Shown piece by piece: positions 37,433 through 46,962 of a stretch of DNA of 64,000 nucleotides. The stretch comes from Sphingobacterium sp. GVS05A. Its GTDB lineage: Bacteria > Bacteroidota > Bacteroidia > Sphingobacteriales > Sphingobacteriaceae. The notes beneath the pieces are model-generated. The model was not told where the DNA came from, made no database searches, and worked only from the letters and a program-made list of their open reading frames with translations. Every line of letters starts with the position of its first letter. The stretch's first letter is position 1. The stretch spans positions 62,001-126,000 of the forward strand of contig NZ_JAHXYR010000010.1 in NCBI RefSeq assembly GCF_019969845.1. Reading direction: 5' to 3'. The position numbers and the translations under genes were made by a program.

Positions 37433-37617
37433 CGAGATAAATAGACAAATCTATTTATAAGGGGCAAACAACAAAGCATAGGAGATAGGAGATGTCGGGA
37501 TCTGGATCAGACTTTTGTCTGCAGATTGAAATAAGGGTCAACAAGATTAGTATAAAATTAAACCAAGCCCTCCTGCTTAATTACTAAAGTAAAAATCAAC
37601 AAGATGGATATTCAAAA

Positions 37618-37648
37618 AAATAGCCTTTGTCTCTGACAAAGGCTATTT
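37618..37648. terminator. Bidirectional terminator between acyl-CoA synthetase and rlmB
   Basis: A 14-bp perfect stem (37618-37631 with 37635-37648, core AGCCTTTGTC/GACAAAGGCT) with a 3-nt loop, flanked by A-rich and T-rich runs. It serves the convergent rlmB side best. A weaker 9-bp hairpin without a T-run sits at 37437-37458, near the acyl-CoA synthetase stop. Confidence 0.88.
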
Positions 37649-37668
37649 TATATCGCAGAATTTAGTTC

Positions 37669-38463
37669 TTACGACTTCTTAGGCAGACGTTGACGAATTG
37701 CCTCATAAATAACAACAGCAGCCGATACAGACACATTAAGAGAGCCTATTTCGCCATACATTGGTATCTTGGCAAGATTATCCGCGATACGGATTAAATC
37801 ATTCGATACACCGACATCCTCAGCACCCATGATGACACAAGTAGGTGCTGTATAATCCACATCATAGATACTCGATGTTGTTTTTTCTGTACTAACAACC
37901 AATTGCACCCCTGAATCTATCAGAAATTTACCCACTTTTGAAAGGCTATCATGACGGCAGACCGGAATTTTATACAATGCTCCAGCGGATGTTTTAATTG
38001 CATCCGGATTTATTTCAGCAGATCCTTTTTTCGGCACAATGATCGCATGCACACCTGAACATTCAGCCGTACGTGCAATAGCCCCCATATTACGAACATC
38101 AGTTACACCATCTAACATCAAAAGTAAGGGAGTTTCACCTTTCTCATAAATCTGAGGTAGGAGATCTTCGATACTTTGATATGTAATTGGCGATATAACG
38201 GCAATTACCCCTTGATGATTTTTCCGTGTGATACGGTTCAGTTTCTCAATAGGCACTTGCTGAAAGGCAATATCATGTTCTTTCAATAAGGATTTCAGTT
38301 CCAGAATCAAGCTACCACTTAATCCGCGTTGTACAAATAACGATTCAATTTCTTTACCACTATCAATCGCTTCGATGACGGCACGGATACCGAATACCAT
38401 CTGATTTACTTCACGTTTTTCGCCGTGATCGCGATCACGTCTCTGAAAATTTCCTTGCATCAT
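37669..38463 (-). CDS. rlmB: 23S rRNA (guanosine-2'-O-)-methyltransferase RlmB
   Basis: A 264-residue SPOUT methyltransferase; the N-terminal domain opens NQMVFGIRAVIEAIDSGKEIESLFVQ (the RlmB/TrmH substrate-binding region). SpoU motifs are LDGVTDVRNMGAIARTAECSG, CVIMGAEDVGVSNDLI and IPMYGEIGSLNVSVSAAVVIYEA. RlmB methylates the ribose of G2251 in 23S rRNA in E. coli; the same role is likely here. The first methyltransferase of the window (1870-2619) is shorter at its N-terminus and more diverged. Confidence 0.9.
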   Translation of the reverse strand: MMQGNFQRRDRDHGEKREVNQMVFGIRAVIEAIDSGKEIESLFVQRGLSGSLILELKSLLKEHDIAFQQVPIEKLNRITRKNHQGVIAVISPITYQSIEDLLPQIYEKGETPLLLMLDGVTDVRNMGAIARTAECSGVHAIIVPKKGSAEINPDAIKTSAGALYKIPVCRHDSLSKVGKFLIDSGVQLVVSTEKTTSSIYDVDYTAPTCVIMGAEDVGVSNDLIRIADNLAKIPMYGEIGSLNVSVSAAVVIYEAIRQRLPKKS

Positions 38464-38536
38464 AAAACTAAATATTACCTTCCAAATAGAAGAGATTGCA
38501 AAGGTACAAAAATTAACAGGAATTAGAATGATCGAT

Positions 38537-40393
38537 TTAGCTTAAACCTAAGTTAAACTCCTTACGCAAAGTATCTAAAAGCGGATTTTTGGTTACCATA
38601 GCCTGATACTTTTCCTGCGAAGTGTACGGTTTGCGGGAAACCGTGAACTCCATCATAACACCTTGTAGATCTAGCGCAAAATTTTGCAGCTTTACCCGAA
38701 GATAATTCAACACATCCACTTTCGCGCTTTGCAGGACATCCATCTGTACGCCATTTTCGACATCAATCTCTATTAATGTACCTTTTAGTCGCGGTTGGGT
38801 CGTGGTCATCATTGTATATAGGTTGATCTTATTTTCTGCCTTTAACTGTTCGGCGTAAGCGTTCCAAATAACTATGAATTGATTAAAGCTTACCTCACGT
38901 TGTTCGGTACCTCTTATTAATTCAGGCTCATCACCTTCTTTGGCAACCGAGTTGTTGTCATAAATGGTGTTCAAATCTGGCAATGATGGAATAATCGCTG
39001 AGGCAGCTGCCCCCCATCCTCCTTTTTTTACTTTTGGAGGTACATTTGAAACAGCATCATTTTTTACCTCGGCTTTAACAGCCGAAGTCTGGAGATTGGA
39101 AACTGTTGATTGCGGGGTGGATACAGGCGTGGGATTCGATACAACGGGTGCTGGTGTCGCATTGTGCACTGTATTTCCAGAAGATACTGCCGCAGAAGGA
39201 GTTTCCTTAGTTTGTGAAACTACTGGCTCAGGGAGTTTTTTTTTTACTCCTTCAGTAGCTGAAGGAACCTGTATAGAACCGAGCTGACTTAGCTTAATGG
39301 CACTTGCGATGTGACACATTTTCAACAAAGCAAGTTCTACTTGTAAGCGTTGGTTTTTACTTGTTTTGTAGTTTATTTCACACTGGTTTGAGATATTCAA
39401 TGCGGACAATAAAAATCCCGAAGAAGCTTTCTGCGCTTGCTGTAAATACTTCAGACGTATACTATCGCTAACTTCCAATAATTTTAACGTCGAAGGCTCT
39501 CTAGCCACCAGCAGATTCCGAAAATGAGCTGACAAACCAGCAATGAAATGGCTTCCATCGAAGCCATGGTTCAAAATCTCGTTAAATGTCAAAAGCGTTT
39601 GCGCAGCATCTTCAGCCAAGATCGAATCCGTTAGCTTAAAATAATAATCGTAATCCAGAATATTCAGGTTGTCAATAACAGCCTGATAGGTTACATTTTT
39701 ATTCGAGAAACTGACAATCTGATCAAACATAGACAAGGCGTCACGAAGACCACCGTCTGCCTTTTGCGCAATGATATGTAAACCATCTTGGTCATAAGCG
39801 ATCGCTTCACGATCAGCTATTCTCGCCAGATGGCCTGCCATGTCCTCCACCTTTATACGGTTGAAATCAAAAATCTGACAACGTGAAAGAATCGTTGGCA
39901 AAATCTTATGTTTCTCGGTTGTTGCAAGGATAAAAATTGCATAAGAAGGTGGTTCTTCCAATGTCTTCAAGAATGCATTGAAAGCGGCCTGTGAGAGCAT
40001 GTGCACCTCATCGATGATATAAATCTTATATTTTCCGGCTTGAGGTGGTATACGGACCTGATCAATGAGGTTACGGATATCATCTACCGAGTTGTTGGAT
40101 GCAGCATCAAGTTCGTGTATACTGAAAGAATTACCGTTTTGAAAGGATTTGCAGCTGTCGCATTCGCCACAGGGCTCAGTCCCTGGTAAGATCTGTTCAC
40201 AATTTATTGTTTTGGCCAAAATACGGGCGCAAGTAGTTTTACCAACACCACGTGGCCCACAGAATAGAAATGCCTGCGCCAACTGATTGTTGTGAATTGC
40301 ATTCTTTAGGGTACCCGTAATGTGTTGCTGACCTACAACCGAATCAAAGGTAATCGGGCGGTATTTACGTGCAGAAACAATAAAATTATCCAT
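38537..40393 (-). CDS. dnaX: DNA polymerase III subunit gamma/tau
   Basis: A 618-residue clamp-loader ATPase. The AAA+ domain has Walker A GPRGVGKTTCA, the four-Cys zinc module CEQILPGTEPCGECDSC, Walker B IYIIDEVHML and sensor TLEEPP / LSRCQIFDFNR. Domain III is followed by a low-complexity Pro/Thr/Ser/Val-rich linker (about residues 388-470) and a C-terminal tau domain. At codons 383-386 the mRNA carries ten consecutive A residues; both other frames stop within a few codons, so a shorter gamma form is likely made by slippage. This is the full-length tau reading. Confidence 0.95.
   Translation of the reverse strand: MDNFIVSARKYRPITFDSVVGQQHITGTLKNAIHNNQLAQAFLFCGPRGVGKTTCARILAKTINCEQILPGTEPCGECDSCKSFQNGNSFSIHELDAASNNSVDDIRNLIDQVRIPPQAGKYKIYIIDEVHMLSQAAFNAFLKTLEEPPSYAIFILATTEKHKILPTILSRCQIFDFNRIKVEDMAGHLARIADREAIAYDQDGLHIIAQKADGGLRDALSMFDQIVSFSNKNVTYQAVIDNLNILDYDYYFKLTDSILAEDAAQTLLTFNEILNHGFDGSHFIAGLSAHFRNLLVAREPSTLKLLEVSDSIRLKYLQQAQKASSGFLLSALNISNQCEINYKTSKNQRLQVELALLKMCHIASAIKLSQLGSIQVPSATEGVKKKLPEPVVSQTKETPSAAVSSGNTVHNATPAPVVSNPTPVSTPQSTVSNLQTSAVKAEVKNDAVSNVPPKVKKGGWGAAASAIIPSLPDLNTIYDNNSVAKEGDEPELIRGTEQREVSFNQFIVIWNAYAEQLKAENKINLYTMMTTTQPRLKGTLIEIDVENGVQMDVLQSAKVDVLNYLRVKLQNFALDLQGVMMEFTVSRKPYTSQEKYQAMVTKNPLLDTLRKEFNLGLS
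39236..39245 (-). promoter_or_regulatory. dnaX: A10 slippery run in dnaX (candidate gamma-form switch)
   Basis: The minus strand reads GGAGTA followed by nine more A residues and then CTCCCTGAGCC. Normal reading gives Val-Lys-Lys-Lys-Leu-Pro. One extra A leads to ...Lys-Thr-Pro-stop (TGA); one fewer A leads to ...Asn-Ser-Leu-Ser-Gln-stop (TAG). The products would be about 388-390 residues, ending right after domain III, as E. coli and Thermus gamma do. Confidence 0.75.
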
Positions 40394-40734
40394 TGCACGA
40401 AGATACGAATTTTAATATTATTTTTCTACGTAATAGCAATCGGGAGGAAAAGGATTTTAGCATTTCAATCAAGGGTGATATCCTCTCACGCTGTGTTTGC
40501 TAAACATCGTATGCACACAAATCAATAAGTTTCAATGGCTTTCTTTGGGCATGAACTGGAAATATGAGTTCCCAATGATGATCTTAAAAAATGGTAAAGA
40601 ACTTCGTTAACAAATAGCTTATAACCAATATAACTCATCCTTTGTAATCCAGAAAACATTTTTCCTAAATCCTTGGGAAAAGCACTTATAATTGTTAAAT
40701 TTATATTACACTAATGTTATCAAATTGTTAATAA
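40394..40734. other. 341-bp intergenic region upstream of the transglutaminase-like gene
   Basis: No gene. The right end holds four TGTTAAN-like repeats at exact 11-bp spacing (40693-40732). The rest is AT-rich without a clear promoter or hairpin. Confidence 0.6.
40693..40732 (+). promoter_or_regulatory. Four direct repeats with an 11-bp period
   Basis: TGTTAAA at 40693, TATTACA at 40704, TGTTATC at 40715 and TGTTAAT at 40726 follow with 4-bp spacers. The last unit ends 3 bp before the likely TTG start at 40735, so if this is an OmpR-family site it would sit in the leader and could repress. Confidence 0.5.
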
Positions 40735-41934
40735 TTGAATATCGAAGGATGCCATATTGCCTTTCTGACCATTTTATGCTGGTTTACTTGCAGTCTACAA
40801 ATCGCCAGGGCGCAGCATCATGATTTCGATTTTTACGATGGAAAAGTTTCAATTAATGTATCACCATCTTTCAATATTCCATTCAATGATAGTTTAACGG
40901 GAGCTCGTGTACAGGAGTTCTACCAAATTGCTGATCAAACAGAATATCACGATTTGGTAAATAGTTTACTGGAATACAAGGATAAACAACATCTCAACGA
41001 CTGGGTGTATTATCAGCTTGTGCGACGTACCGCACAACAAATCGCGCCAAAAGCGGAAAATTATACCCGTTACACGCTGTACAAATGGTTTCTGATGTGC
41101 AAATCGGGGTATGATGCACGTTTGGCGGTAGGAAATAATCAGATTGTCTTTTTTATTCAGAACAATGAGGATATCTCTGATATTCCTTTTTTTGAAGTTT
41201 ATGGTAAAAAATACACCTGTTTAAATTTTCATGATTATGGAAAACTATTTCAACGAGCAGACACCTATATTCCCGTAAATATTAAAGTACCAGAGGCCAC
41301 CAACGATTTCAGCTATAAAATCACAAAGTTACCGGATTTTGTGCCGGCAAACTACATTGAAAAACAAATTGCATTCAATTACGGCCATAAAGCCTATCAT
41401 TTTAATGTTAAATTGAACAATGATATCAGCGATCTTTTTAAAAACTATCCTGGAGTAGATTTCGAGACCTATTTCAATATTCCATTGAGTAAGGAAACTT
41501 ATCAATCATTGGTTCCTGCGCTCAAAGAAAATCTAAAAGGGAAGAAAGAAAAAGAAGGCGTAGATTATTTAATGCGGTTTACACGTTACGCTTTTCTTTA
41601 TGAAAATGATGAAGAGAATTTTGGAACAGAAAAACGACTATCCCCAGAACAGACATTATTAAATAAATACAGCGACTGTGATGATCGTGCGGCACTATTC
41701 TTTTACCTTGTCAAAGAAATTTATAATCTCCCAATGATCACGCTCCTATACCCCACACATATCACCATGGCCGTTCAATTCGAACAGCCTATTGGTGATG
41801 CCATACTATATAATGGAAAATACTATTCAGTATGTGAGCCTACTCCGCAAGCGCAAAGTTTGGCTATAGGTCAATTGTCCGATGAACTGAAAAATCAATC
41901 GTATCAGATTGTATATCATTATGAACCGAGGTAA
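40735..41934 (+). CDS. Secreted transglutaminase-like protein of unknown function
   Basis: A 399-residue protein with a signal peptide (to about IARAQ). It starts at TTG 40735 because a stop codon directly precedes it and no ATG is near; the next Met is far inside. The C-terminal third has the pattern of a papain-like transglutaminase core: Cys in YSDCDDRAALFFYLVKEI, His in PTHITMAVQ and an acidic residue in CEPTPQ where the family usually has Asp. Activity is therefore plausible but unproved. The N-terminal 270 residues resemble nothing I know. Repeats upstream hint at regulation by an OmpR-family protein. Confidence 0.7.
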   Translation: MNIEGCHIAFLTILCWFTCSLQIARAQHHDFDFYDGKVSINVSPSFNIPFNDSLTGARVQEFYQIADQTEYHDLVNSLLEYKDKQHLNDWVYYQLVRRTAQQIAPKAENYTRYTLYKWFLMCKSGYDARLAVGNNQIVFFIQNNEDISDIPFFEVYGKKYTCLNFHDYGKLFQRADTYIPVNIKVPEATNDFSYKITKLPDFVPANYIEKQIAFNYGHKAYHFNVKLNNDISDLFKNYPGVDFETYFNIPLSKETYQSLVPALKENLKGKKEKEGVDYLMRFTRYAFLYENDEENFGTEKRLSPEQTLLNKYSDCDDRAALFFYLVKEIYNLPMITLLYPTHITMAVQFEQPIGDAILYNGKYYSVCEPTPQAQSLAIGQLSDELKNQSYQIVYHYEPR

Positions 41935-42052
41935 ATTACTGTCCACTATCCCGAAAACTGCCGGCAATTTAAATTGTAGCAGAAACCAATAACATTAGGT
42001 TCTTCGATTTTATTTAAGGTTTGTAGATCAAACTACTAAGAACTCTTAGTTA

Positions 42053-42484
42053 TTATAGTTTATCAATAAAATTCAATAGATCGGTATATTTACCATCTGT
42101 GCGGTGAGCTGCAATAGTAACTGTATTTTCTCTTCCTTCGTATTTTATTGTGATCACATAATCAGTTCCATCTGCACAACGCGCGCATTCCTGAATTTTA
42201 GCATCCATTAACTTATACGTATCAATATAGGTTGACAATTGTTTTAATGTGGTCTCACTTGTTTTATAAACTTTATCTCTTTTAGCTTCCGGAACAAGAC
42301 TTTTCGGATACTTAATTTCAGTCTTATTTTTGTCAATGATGACATTTACAACATCACCCCATCCAGAAATTCCCTTTATTTCTATTTTAAGTCCATCAGG
42401 TTCTGTATCAGTTTTATCATCAGACTTTTTGCACCCAACAAAAAAGAGAATACTTAACACAAATAAATAGATTGTTTTTTTCAT
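42053..42484 (-). CDS. Small lipoprotein of unknown function
   Basis: A 143-residue lipoprotein with lipobox Cys18 (SILFFVGCKKSDD). The short KSDDKTDTE linker after the Cys is typical of Bacteroidota. The mature part is beta-rich (GLKIEIKGISGWGDVVNVII) and includes a CARC motif (ECARCADGTDY) with two cysteines, which may form a disulfide. I do not recognise the family. It is convergent with the transglutaminase-like gene. It follows the beta-helix lipoprotein gene after a terminator, so it may have its own promoter. Confidence 0.7.
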   Translation of the reverse strand: MKKTIYLFVLSILFFVGCKKSDDKTDTEPDGLKIEIKGISGWGDVVNVIIDKNKTEIKYPKSLVPEAKRDKVYKTSETTLKQLSTYIDTYKLMDAKIQECARCADGTDYVITIKYEGRENTVTIAAHRTDGKYTDLLNFIDKL

Positions 42485-42540
42485 AATTTAAAGCTTATAT
42501 TATTTGACTATATAACGAAATATTTACCCAAAATGCGACA

Positions 42541-42569
42541 AAAAAATCCTGCTGATGGCAGGATTTTTT
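42541..42569 (-). terminator. Terminator after the beta-helix lipoprotein gene
   Basis: A 12-bp stem (42541-42552 with 42558-42569, core AATCCTGC/GCAGGATT) with A6/T6 ends and a 5-nt loop, just downstream of the lipoprotein stop. Confidence 0.9.
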
Positions 42570-42593
42570 AATACTTTTAATAAGGTCTTATTA

Positions 42594-44051
42594 TTATTTA
42601 ACTTGACCGGGAGTTGTGTATGGTAAAGTTTGTGGATCATAATGAGCCCATCCTTTTGTCCAGTCCTCAGAACCGAAAGCACCTTTATAAGCAACTTTCT
42701 CAAAGAAGCTTCCAGAGACTTTCGCATTCGTAAACGCTGCACCTGTAGCTGCATCAGAACCAGTCGATAACGTGAAATCCGGATTCGATGGGGCTGAAGA
42801 GAAGTCTTTTCCAAAATTATAAGGAGCTTTGAATAATGCAGGTGCAAATTTTGTATTATCAAATACATTATTAGCACGTAATAAAGTATTTACTGCCACA
42901 GAATTCGTTGTCGAACTTACTTTCAAGTCCGCATCCTTTGAGCCATATACCAAATTATTAGCAAATACTGCGGAACCACTTAAGAAGTTATTAGAAGTTG
43001 TATTTGCAGTAACAACTTTTGTATCGTCAATGTATAATCCAGCAAATGGAAATCCTGAGATCACTGAATTAAATATGCTCAACGACGAATTACGACGAAT
43101 TTGTGCCCCATGTTGATAGTTTCCAATTGCTGATTCGCCTGCCTTTTTAATAGGTCCTAGAACAGTTACATTTGAAAATACCGCAGAAGTCTTAGGTGTC
43201 TGATCTGTACCTGTAGAATTATTATCAGACTCAAAACCATTTGATCCCGATTGATCCGCTTGAGTAGTTGCTCTTTGGGCAAGCGCAAATTGAACATTTC
43301 CAGAATAGCCAAAATCGGTATCAAAATCATCATCCCAAGTTGCTACAGCTAATAAGTGTTTAGCATTAACAGTACCACCAAACCATTCAAAAGCATCATC
43401 TCCAGAGCGGTACACTTGAATATAATCAAGTGTTGTACCATTACCGACACCTGCCATAGTCAACCCGTTAATTTCATTATCTGCTGAATATTCAATACCA
43501 CCATATTCAATACGGACATATTTTAACGTACCTGAGTTATCCGCTGCATCTGTTCCGCCATAATATATATAATTCTTGGCATCTTTTCCTTTAGGCCCCT
43601 CTAAACCGCCCTCTATCATAACGTCTGTCCCTTGGTTAACTGGAGCTTTACCAAGTAAAATTATGCCTCCCCAATCCCCTCTAGTTCTTGCACCTGCAGG
43701 AAGAGCCGATGTAAATACAATTGGTTTTTCAGCTGTACCAGTAGCATTAATTTTAGAACCTCTTGTAATCGTTAAAGTTCCCTTTGTCGCCTTCTCGCCT
43801 TTTATGATTGTTCCTGGCTCAATAGTCAATGTAGCTCCGTTTGAAACAAAAACAAATCCTTTCAACAAATAAATCTTGTCCGATGTCCATGTTGTATTGG
43901 CTGTTATTTCTCCAGTCACTTCCACAACATCTTTATCCGCAGGATTGGTTGGCGTTTCAGTATCATTGCCATCATCAGTAATTTTGGTTTCCTTACAAGC
44001 TCCAGCAATTAATAATGCCGCTAATGATAAGAATAAAAATCTTTTTTTCAT
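42594..44051 (-). CDS. Beta-helix-type surface lipoprotein paired with a TonB receptor
   Basis: A 485-residue lipoprotein with lipobox at about residue 19 (AGACKETKITDDG). The acidic residues soon after the Cys resemble the surface-export signal of Bacteroidota lipoproteins. The mature protein is rich in Asn, Thr, Gly and Asp ladders (LTIEPGTIIKGEKATKGTLTI, then GTLKYVRIEYGG), consistent with a right-handed parallel beta-helix. It lies 84 bp after the TonB receptor gene and is probably co-transcribed. Such receptor/lipoprotein pairs may capture a ligand at the surface; the ligand is unknown. Confidence 0.75.
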   Translation of the reverse strand: MKKRFLFLSLAALLIAGACKETKITDDGNDTETPTNPADKDVVEVTGEITANTTWTSDKIYLLKGFVFVSNGATLTIEPGTIIKGEKATKGTLTITRGSKINATGTAEKPIVFTSALPAGARTRGDWGGIILLGKAPVNQGTDVMIEGGLEGPKGKDAKNYIYYGGTDAADNSGTLKYVRIEYGGIEYSADNEINGLTMAGVGNGTTLDYIQVYRSGDDAFEWFGGTVNAKHLLAVATWDDDFDTDFGYSGNVQFALAQRATTQADQSGSNGFESDNNSTGTDQTPKTSAVFSNVTVLGPIKKAGESAIGNYQHGAQIRRNSSLSIFNSVISGFPFAGLYIDDTKVVTANTTSNNFLSGSAVFANNLVYGSKDADLKVSSTTNSVAVNTLLRANNVFDNTKFAPALFKAPYNFGKDFSSAPSNPDFTLSTGSDAATGAAFTNAKVSGSFFEKVAYKGAFGSEDWTKGWAHYDPQTLPYTTPGQVK

Positions 44052-44135
44052 TTTTTAAGTTTTAAAAATCTCGATACAAAAAAATACTTTACTTATGTCT
44101 TTAGATTTAAAGAAATATTAAATTTACATTATCAA

Positions 44136-46940
44136 TTAAAACGTATAATTAAATGATAATGAATAGTTCGCTCCCGGCTTGTATTTAAACCAAGTTTCAT
44201 CGTTGATATGCCGCACTTCATTGTCAAAATATACATTGATAGAATTGTTCAAAATGTCACTTGCATTAAATTTAAATTCGCCTTTATTCTTTAACACTTT
44301 ATAACCAACTTGAAAATCCAAAACATTTCGAGGTGCTTCCCATGCACTGGCAAATGTTTGTCCACCAGGTTGAACAATGCGCTTTCCTATACGGTTATAT
44401 AGAATGTTAAGATTTAATTTATTATCCAAAGCTGTATGTTGTAATCCTCCATTTATAACATAAGGAGATTGTCCCACCATTGGTCTTTTTTGTTCCAAAT
44501 AAGGTTGATCATTTGGATTGGTAACTTCTGAGTGAACGTATGCAAGATTCAAATAAGCTGTTGTATTTTTGAAAAATTGCTGCTCATTAACAAAATCTAA
44601 CCTCTTACGAACCTCTAATTCTGCACCATATAAATTAGCCTTCGGAATATTCCCGAAGCTAATATCGGGAGTTGAGGTAACGTCATATCTTCTTGGCTCA
44701 ATAGCATCCGTAAATTGCTTATAAAATGCTGAAATGGATAAAATTTCGCCAGCAGATGGATAAATTTCATAGCGTAAATCCATATTATTAATGGAGGCAC
44801 GCTTCAAATCTGGATTACCAGTTATCATTCCAAGTTGTTCAAAATCATAGAACTTAAATGATGCCAGCTCCCGTAGTTCAGGTCTTGCTAATGTACGGTA
44901 GTAAGATGCCCTTAAATTAGATTTTGATGTAACACTATAGGTAAAGTTAACCGAGGGAAGAAAATCAAGTTTAGTGTCATTAACGTCCTCCACCATTTTC
45001 ATGTTATCTATATCCAATGCATCAATCTTAACATTGTAATTTTCAACTCTCAAACCATAAACAACCCTAAATTTATCGTTGAACTTTTGATCTAACATGG
45101 CATAACCAAATGAATTCATGGAACTACCAGTATATTTATCTCCATTCATCATAATTTCTTCATAACTGAAATAGTTATTATTTATATTTTGAGTGGAAAA
45201 AATTTGGTCAGGTGGCGTCTGTAGAAAATTATTGATATCATCAACATTATCAAATGCATTTTCGTTAAATTGGAAACCAATGAATCTAGCATCAAAATTT
45301 CGCTTTCTATAGTTTCCACCAGCACCTATTTTCAGAGTAGATTGTTCTGTTAAAAAATTTACAGGTAAGGTATAGCTACCCTCTCCAGAATATATGTTCT
45401 CATTAAGTTTGGCAAATAATCTTGTATTTTGCTTGCCTATCGTTCCAAGATTTGCTGTAAATGGAACGGAAGGATCATTGGCAGCAGACATCGGTCTTGT
45501 ATAATTAAGTTTAACCTGATTAGGCTGGTCATTCTTGATATTACTCCATGAAGCTGTCCATTTTATTTTATCATTCTTATCACTCAATACATGTTCACCA
45601 TCAACGGTCGACTTGAATAAAGATTTTTCCAAGATATCATAGGCAGAAAATTTATTATCAAATGATGTACCTAAATCTATACCTCTTCTGCTTGTATAGG
45701 TATTATCGTAGTTTTTGTTATAAAGATTTTTCCATGTGATTTTATTTTTACCAAATGTATATCCAAAATTAGCTAATGCACCCAAGTTGCTAGAGAATTT
45801 ATACTGATTGTCTGTGAAGTCATATTGATGCCATTCACGTCTTACATTCGCCAATATATTCTGTGAATTTCGATAGGTAACGGAAAATAGCGCTCCAAAT
45901 CTATTATTATTCTCAAATTGTTTCACCTTTCCTAATGAAAATTGATAATTTTGGGAGGGTAACGCCTTTTTATTTTCAATTGAAAGATCATTTGGTAAAG
46001 ATTTTAATGCAAGACGGTTTTCTTTACCAGAGAGTCCAGCTTTATACTGCTCCCTTGTATACATATTTGTCGCCAAATTACTCGAACCATCATCAAAACC
46101 TAAATAATTTTGAAAATTCTTCTTGGTTTGCAGAAAATCCTTGAATGTAGAGGCCGTATTGTAACCGTACCCTACCCCAAAGGATACGAAATCTTTATCA
46201 GGAATATCTTTTGTTGTAATTTGTACTGCACCGCCGGCGAAATCTGCAGGAAGATCCGGTGTTGCAGTTTTCGAAATCGTAATTTTATCAATCAAGTTAG
46301 ATGGCACGATATCAAATGAAAATGCACGACGATTAGCTTCAGTACTTGGCAAAACGGAACCATCCATCATCGAAACATTGTAACGGTCACCTAACCCGCG
46401 AACGACAACAAATTTATTATCTTGGATAGTAGCTCCACTTACACGACGTAACGCCTCAGAGGTATTTTTATCCGGTGATCTTCTGATTTGCTCACTTGAA
46501 ATACCATCAGAAATTAAAGCACTATTTTTTTGCTGTGCATATAATGCACCAATGGACTCCTTTTTAAAAGATCCCGTAACCACAACTTGATCCAACACCT
46601 TACCTTCTGAATTATCAAGGACAATATCCAAATTGGTCATATCATCCGCTTTGATCTCAACTTCAGTAATTTGTTTTGTAGCGTAACCTATATAAGCGTA
46701 CTCCACAGTATACTTACCAGCAGGCAAAGCCGGGATACTATACTTACCAGAAACATCTGAGCTTCCACCTCTAGAAGTTCCAATAACACGAATGGTTACT
46801 CCCGTAATCGTTTCTCCCGTCTTACTATTTGTAATAGTCCCCATTAACTTCCCACTGCTCTGTGCATAAACTGTTGTTGACGCAGCTACGACGAACGTAA
46901 TGGCAGCAGCTATTCTTTTAAGTTGTAATTGTGGTTCCAA
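44136..46940 (-). CDS. TonB-dependent receptor with carboxypeptidase-regulatory N-domain
   Basis: A 934-residue outer membrane transporter. A signal peptide (to VYAQ) precedes the beta-sandwich domain MGTITNSKTGETITGVTIRV. Next come the TonB-box area DQVVVTGSFKKES, a plug with RRVSGATIQDNKFVVVRGLGDRYN and a barrel ending YSLSFNYTF. It is not a SusC-family member, because it lacks a SusD partner and the SusC signature. The promoter has a perfect TAnnTTTG box and TGKTAAT-like 11-bp repeats in place of a -33 box. It drives the lipoprotein gene as well. The cargo is unknown; phosphate-related or metal-related uptake is a guess. Confidence 0.88.
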   Translation of the reverse strand: MEPQLQLKRIAAAITFVVAASTTVYAQSSGKLMGTITNSKTGETITGVTIRVIGTSRGGSSDVSGKYSIPALPAGKYTVEYAYIGYATKQITEVEIKADDMTNLDIVLDNSEGKVLDQVVVTGSFKKESIGALYAQQKNSALISDGISSEQIRRSPDKNTSEALRRVSGATIQDNKFVVVRGLGDRYNVSMMDGSVLPSTEANRRAFSFDIVPSNLIDKITISKTATPDLPADFAGGAVQITTKDIPDKDFVSFGVGYGYNTASTFKDFLQTKKNFQNYLGFDDGSSNLATNMYTREQYKAGLSGKENRLALKSLPNDLSIENKKALPSQNYQFSLGKVKQFENNNRFGALFSVTYRNSQNILANVRREWHQYDFTDNQYKFSSNLGALANFGYTFGKNKITWKNLYNKNYDNTYTSRRGIDLGTSFDNKFSAYDILEKSLFKSTVDGEHVLSDKNDKIKWTASWSNIKNDQPNQVKLNYTRPMSAANDPSVPFTANLGTIGKQNTRLFAKLNENIYSGEGSYTLPVNFLTEQSTLKIGAGGNYRKRNFDARFIGFQFNENAFDNVDDINNFLQTPPDQIFSTQNINNNYFSYEEIMMNGDKYTGSSMNSFGYAMLDQKFNDKFRVVYGLRVENYNVKIDALDIDNMKMVEDVNDTKLDFLPSVNFTYSVTSKSNLRASYYRTLARPELRELASFKFYDFEQLGMITGNPDLKRASINNMDLRYEIYPSAGEILSISAFYKQFTDAIEPRRYDVTSTPDISFGNIPKANLYGAELEVRKRLDFVNEQQFFKNTTAYLNLAYVHSEVTNPNDQPYLEQKRPMVGQSPYVINGGLQHTALDNKLNLNILYNRIGKRIVQPGGQTFASAWEAPRNVLDFQVGYKVLKNKGEFKFNASDILNNSINVYFDNEVRHINDETWFKYKPGANYSLSFNYTF

Positions 46941-46962
46941 TTTATTTTGTTTTTTGTTTCTG

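Noticed and set aside
42524..42877. 117-codon minus-strand frame overlapping the beta-helix lipoprotein 3' end
   Set aside because: It is an out-of-frame shadow of the lipoprotein gene and spans its terminator.
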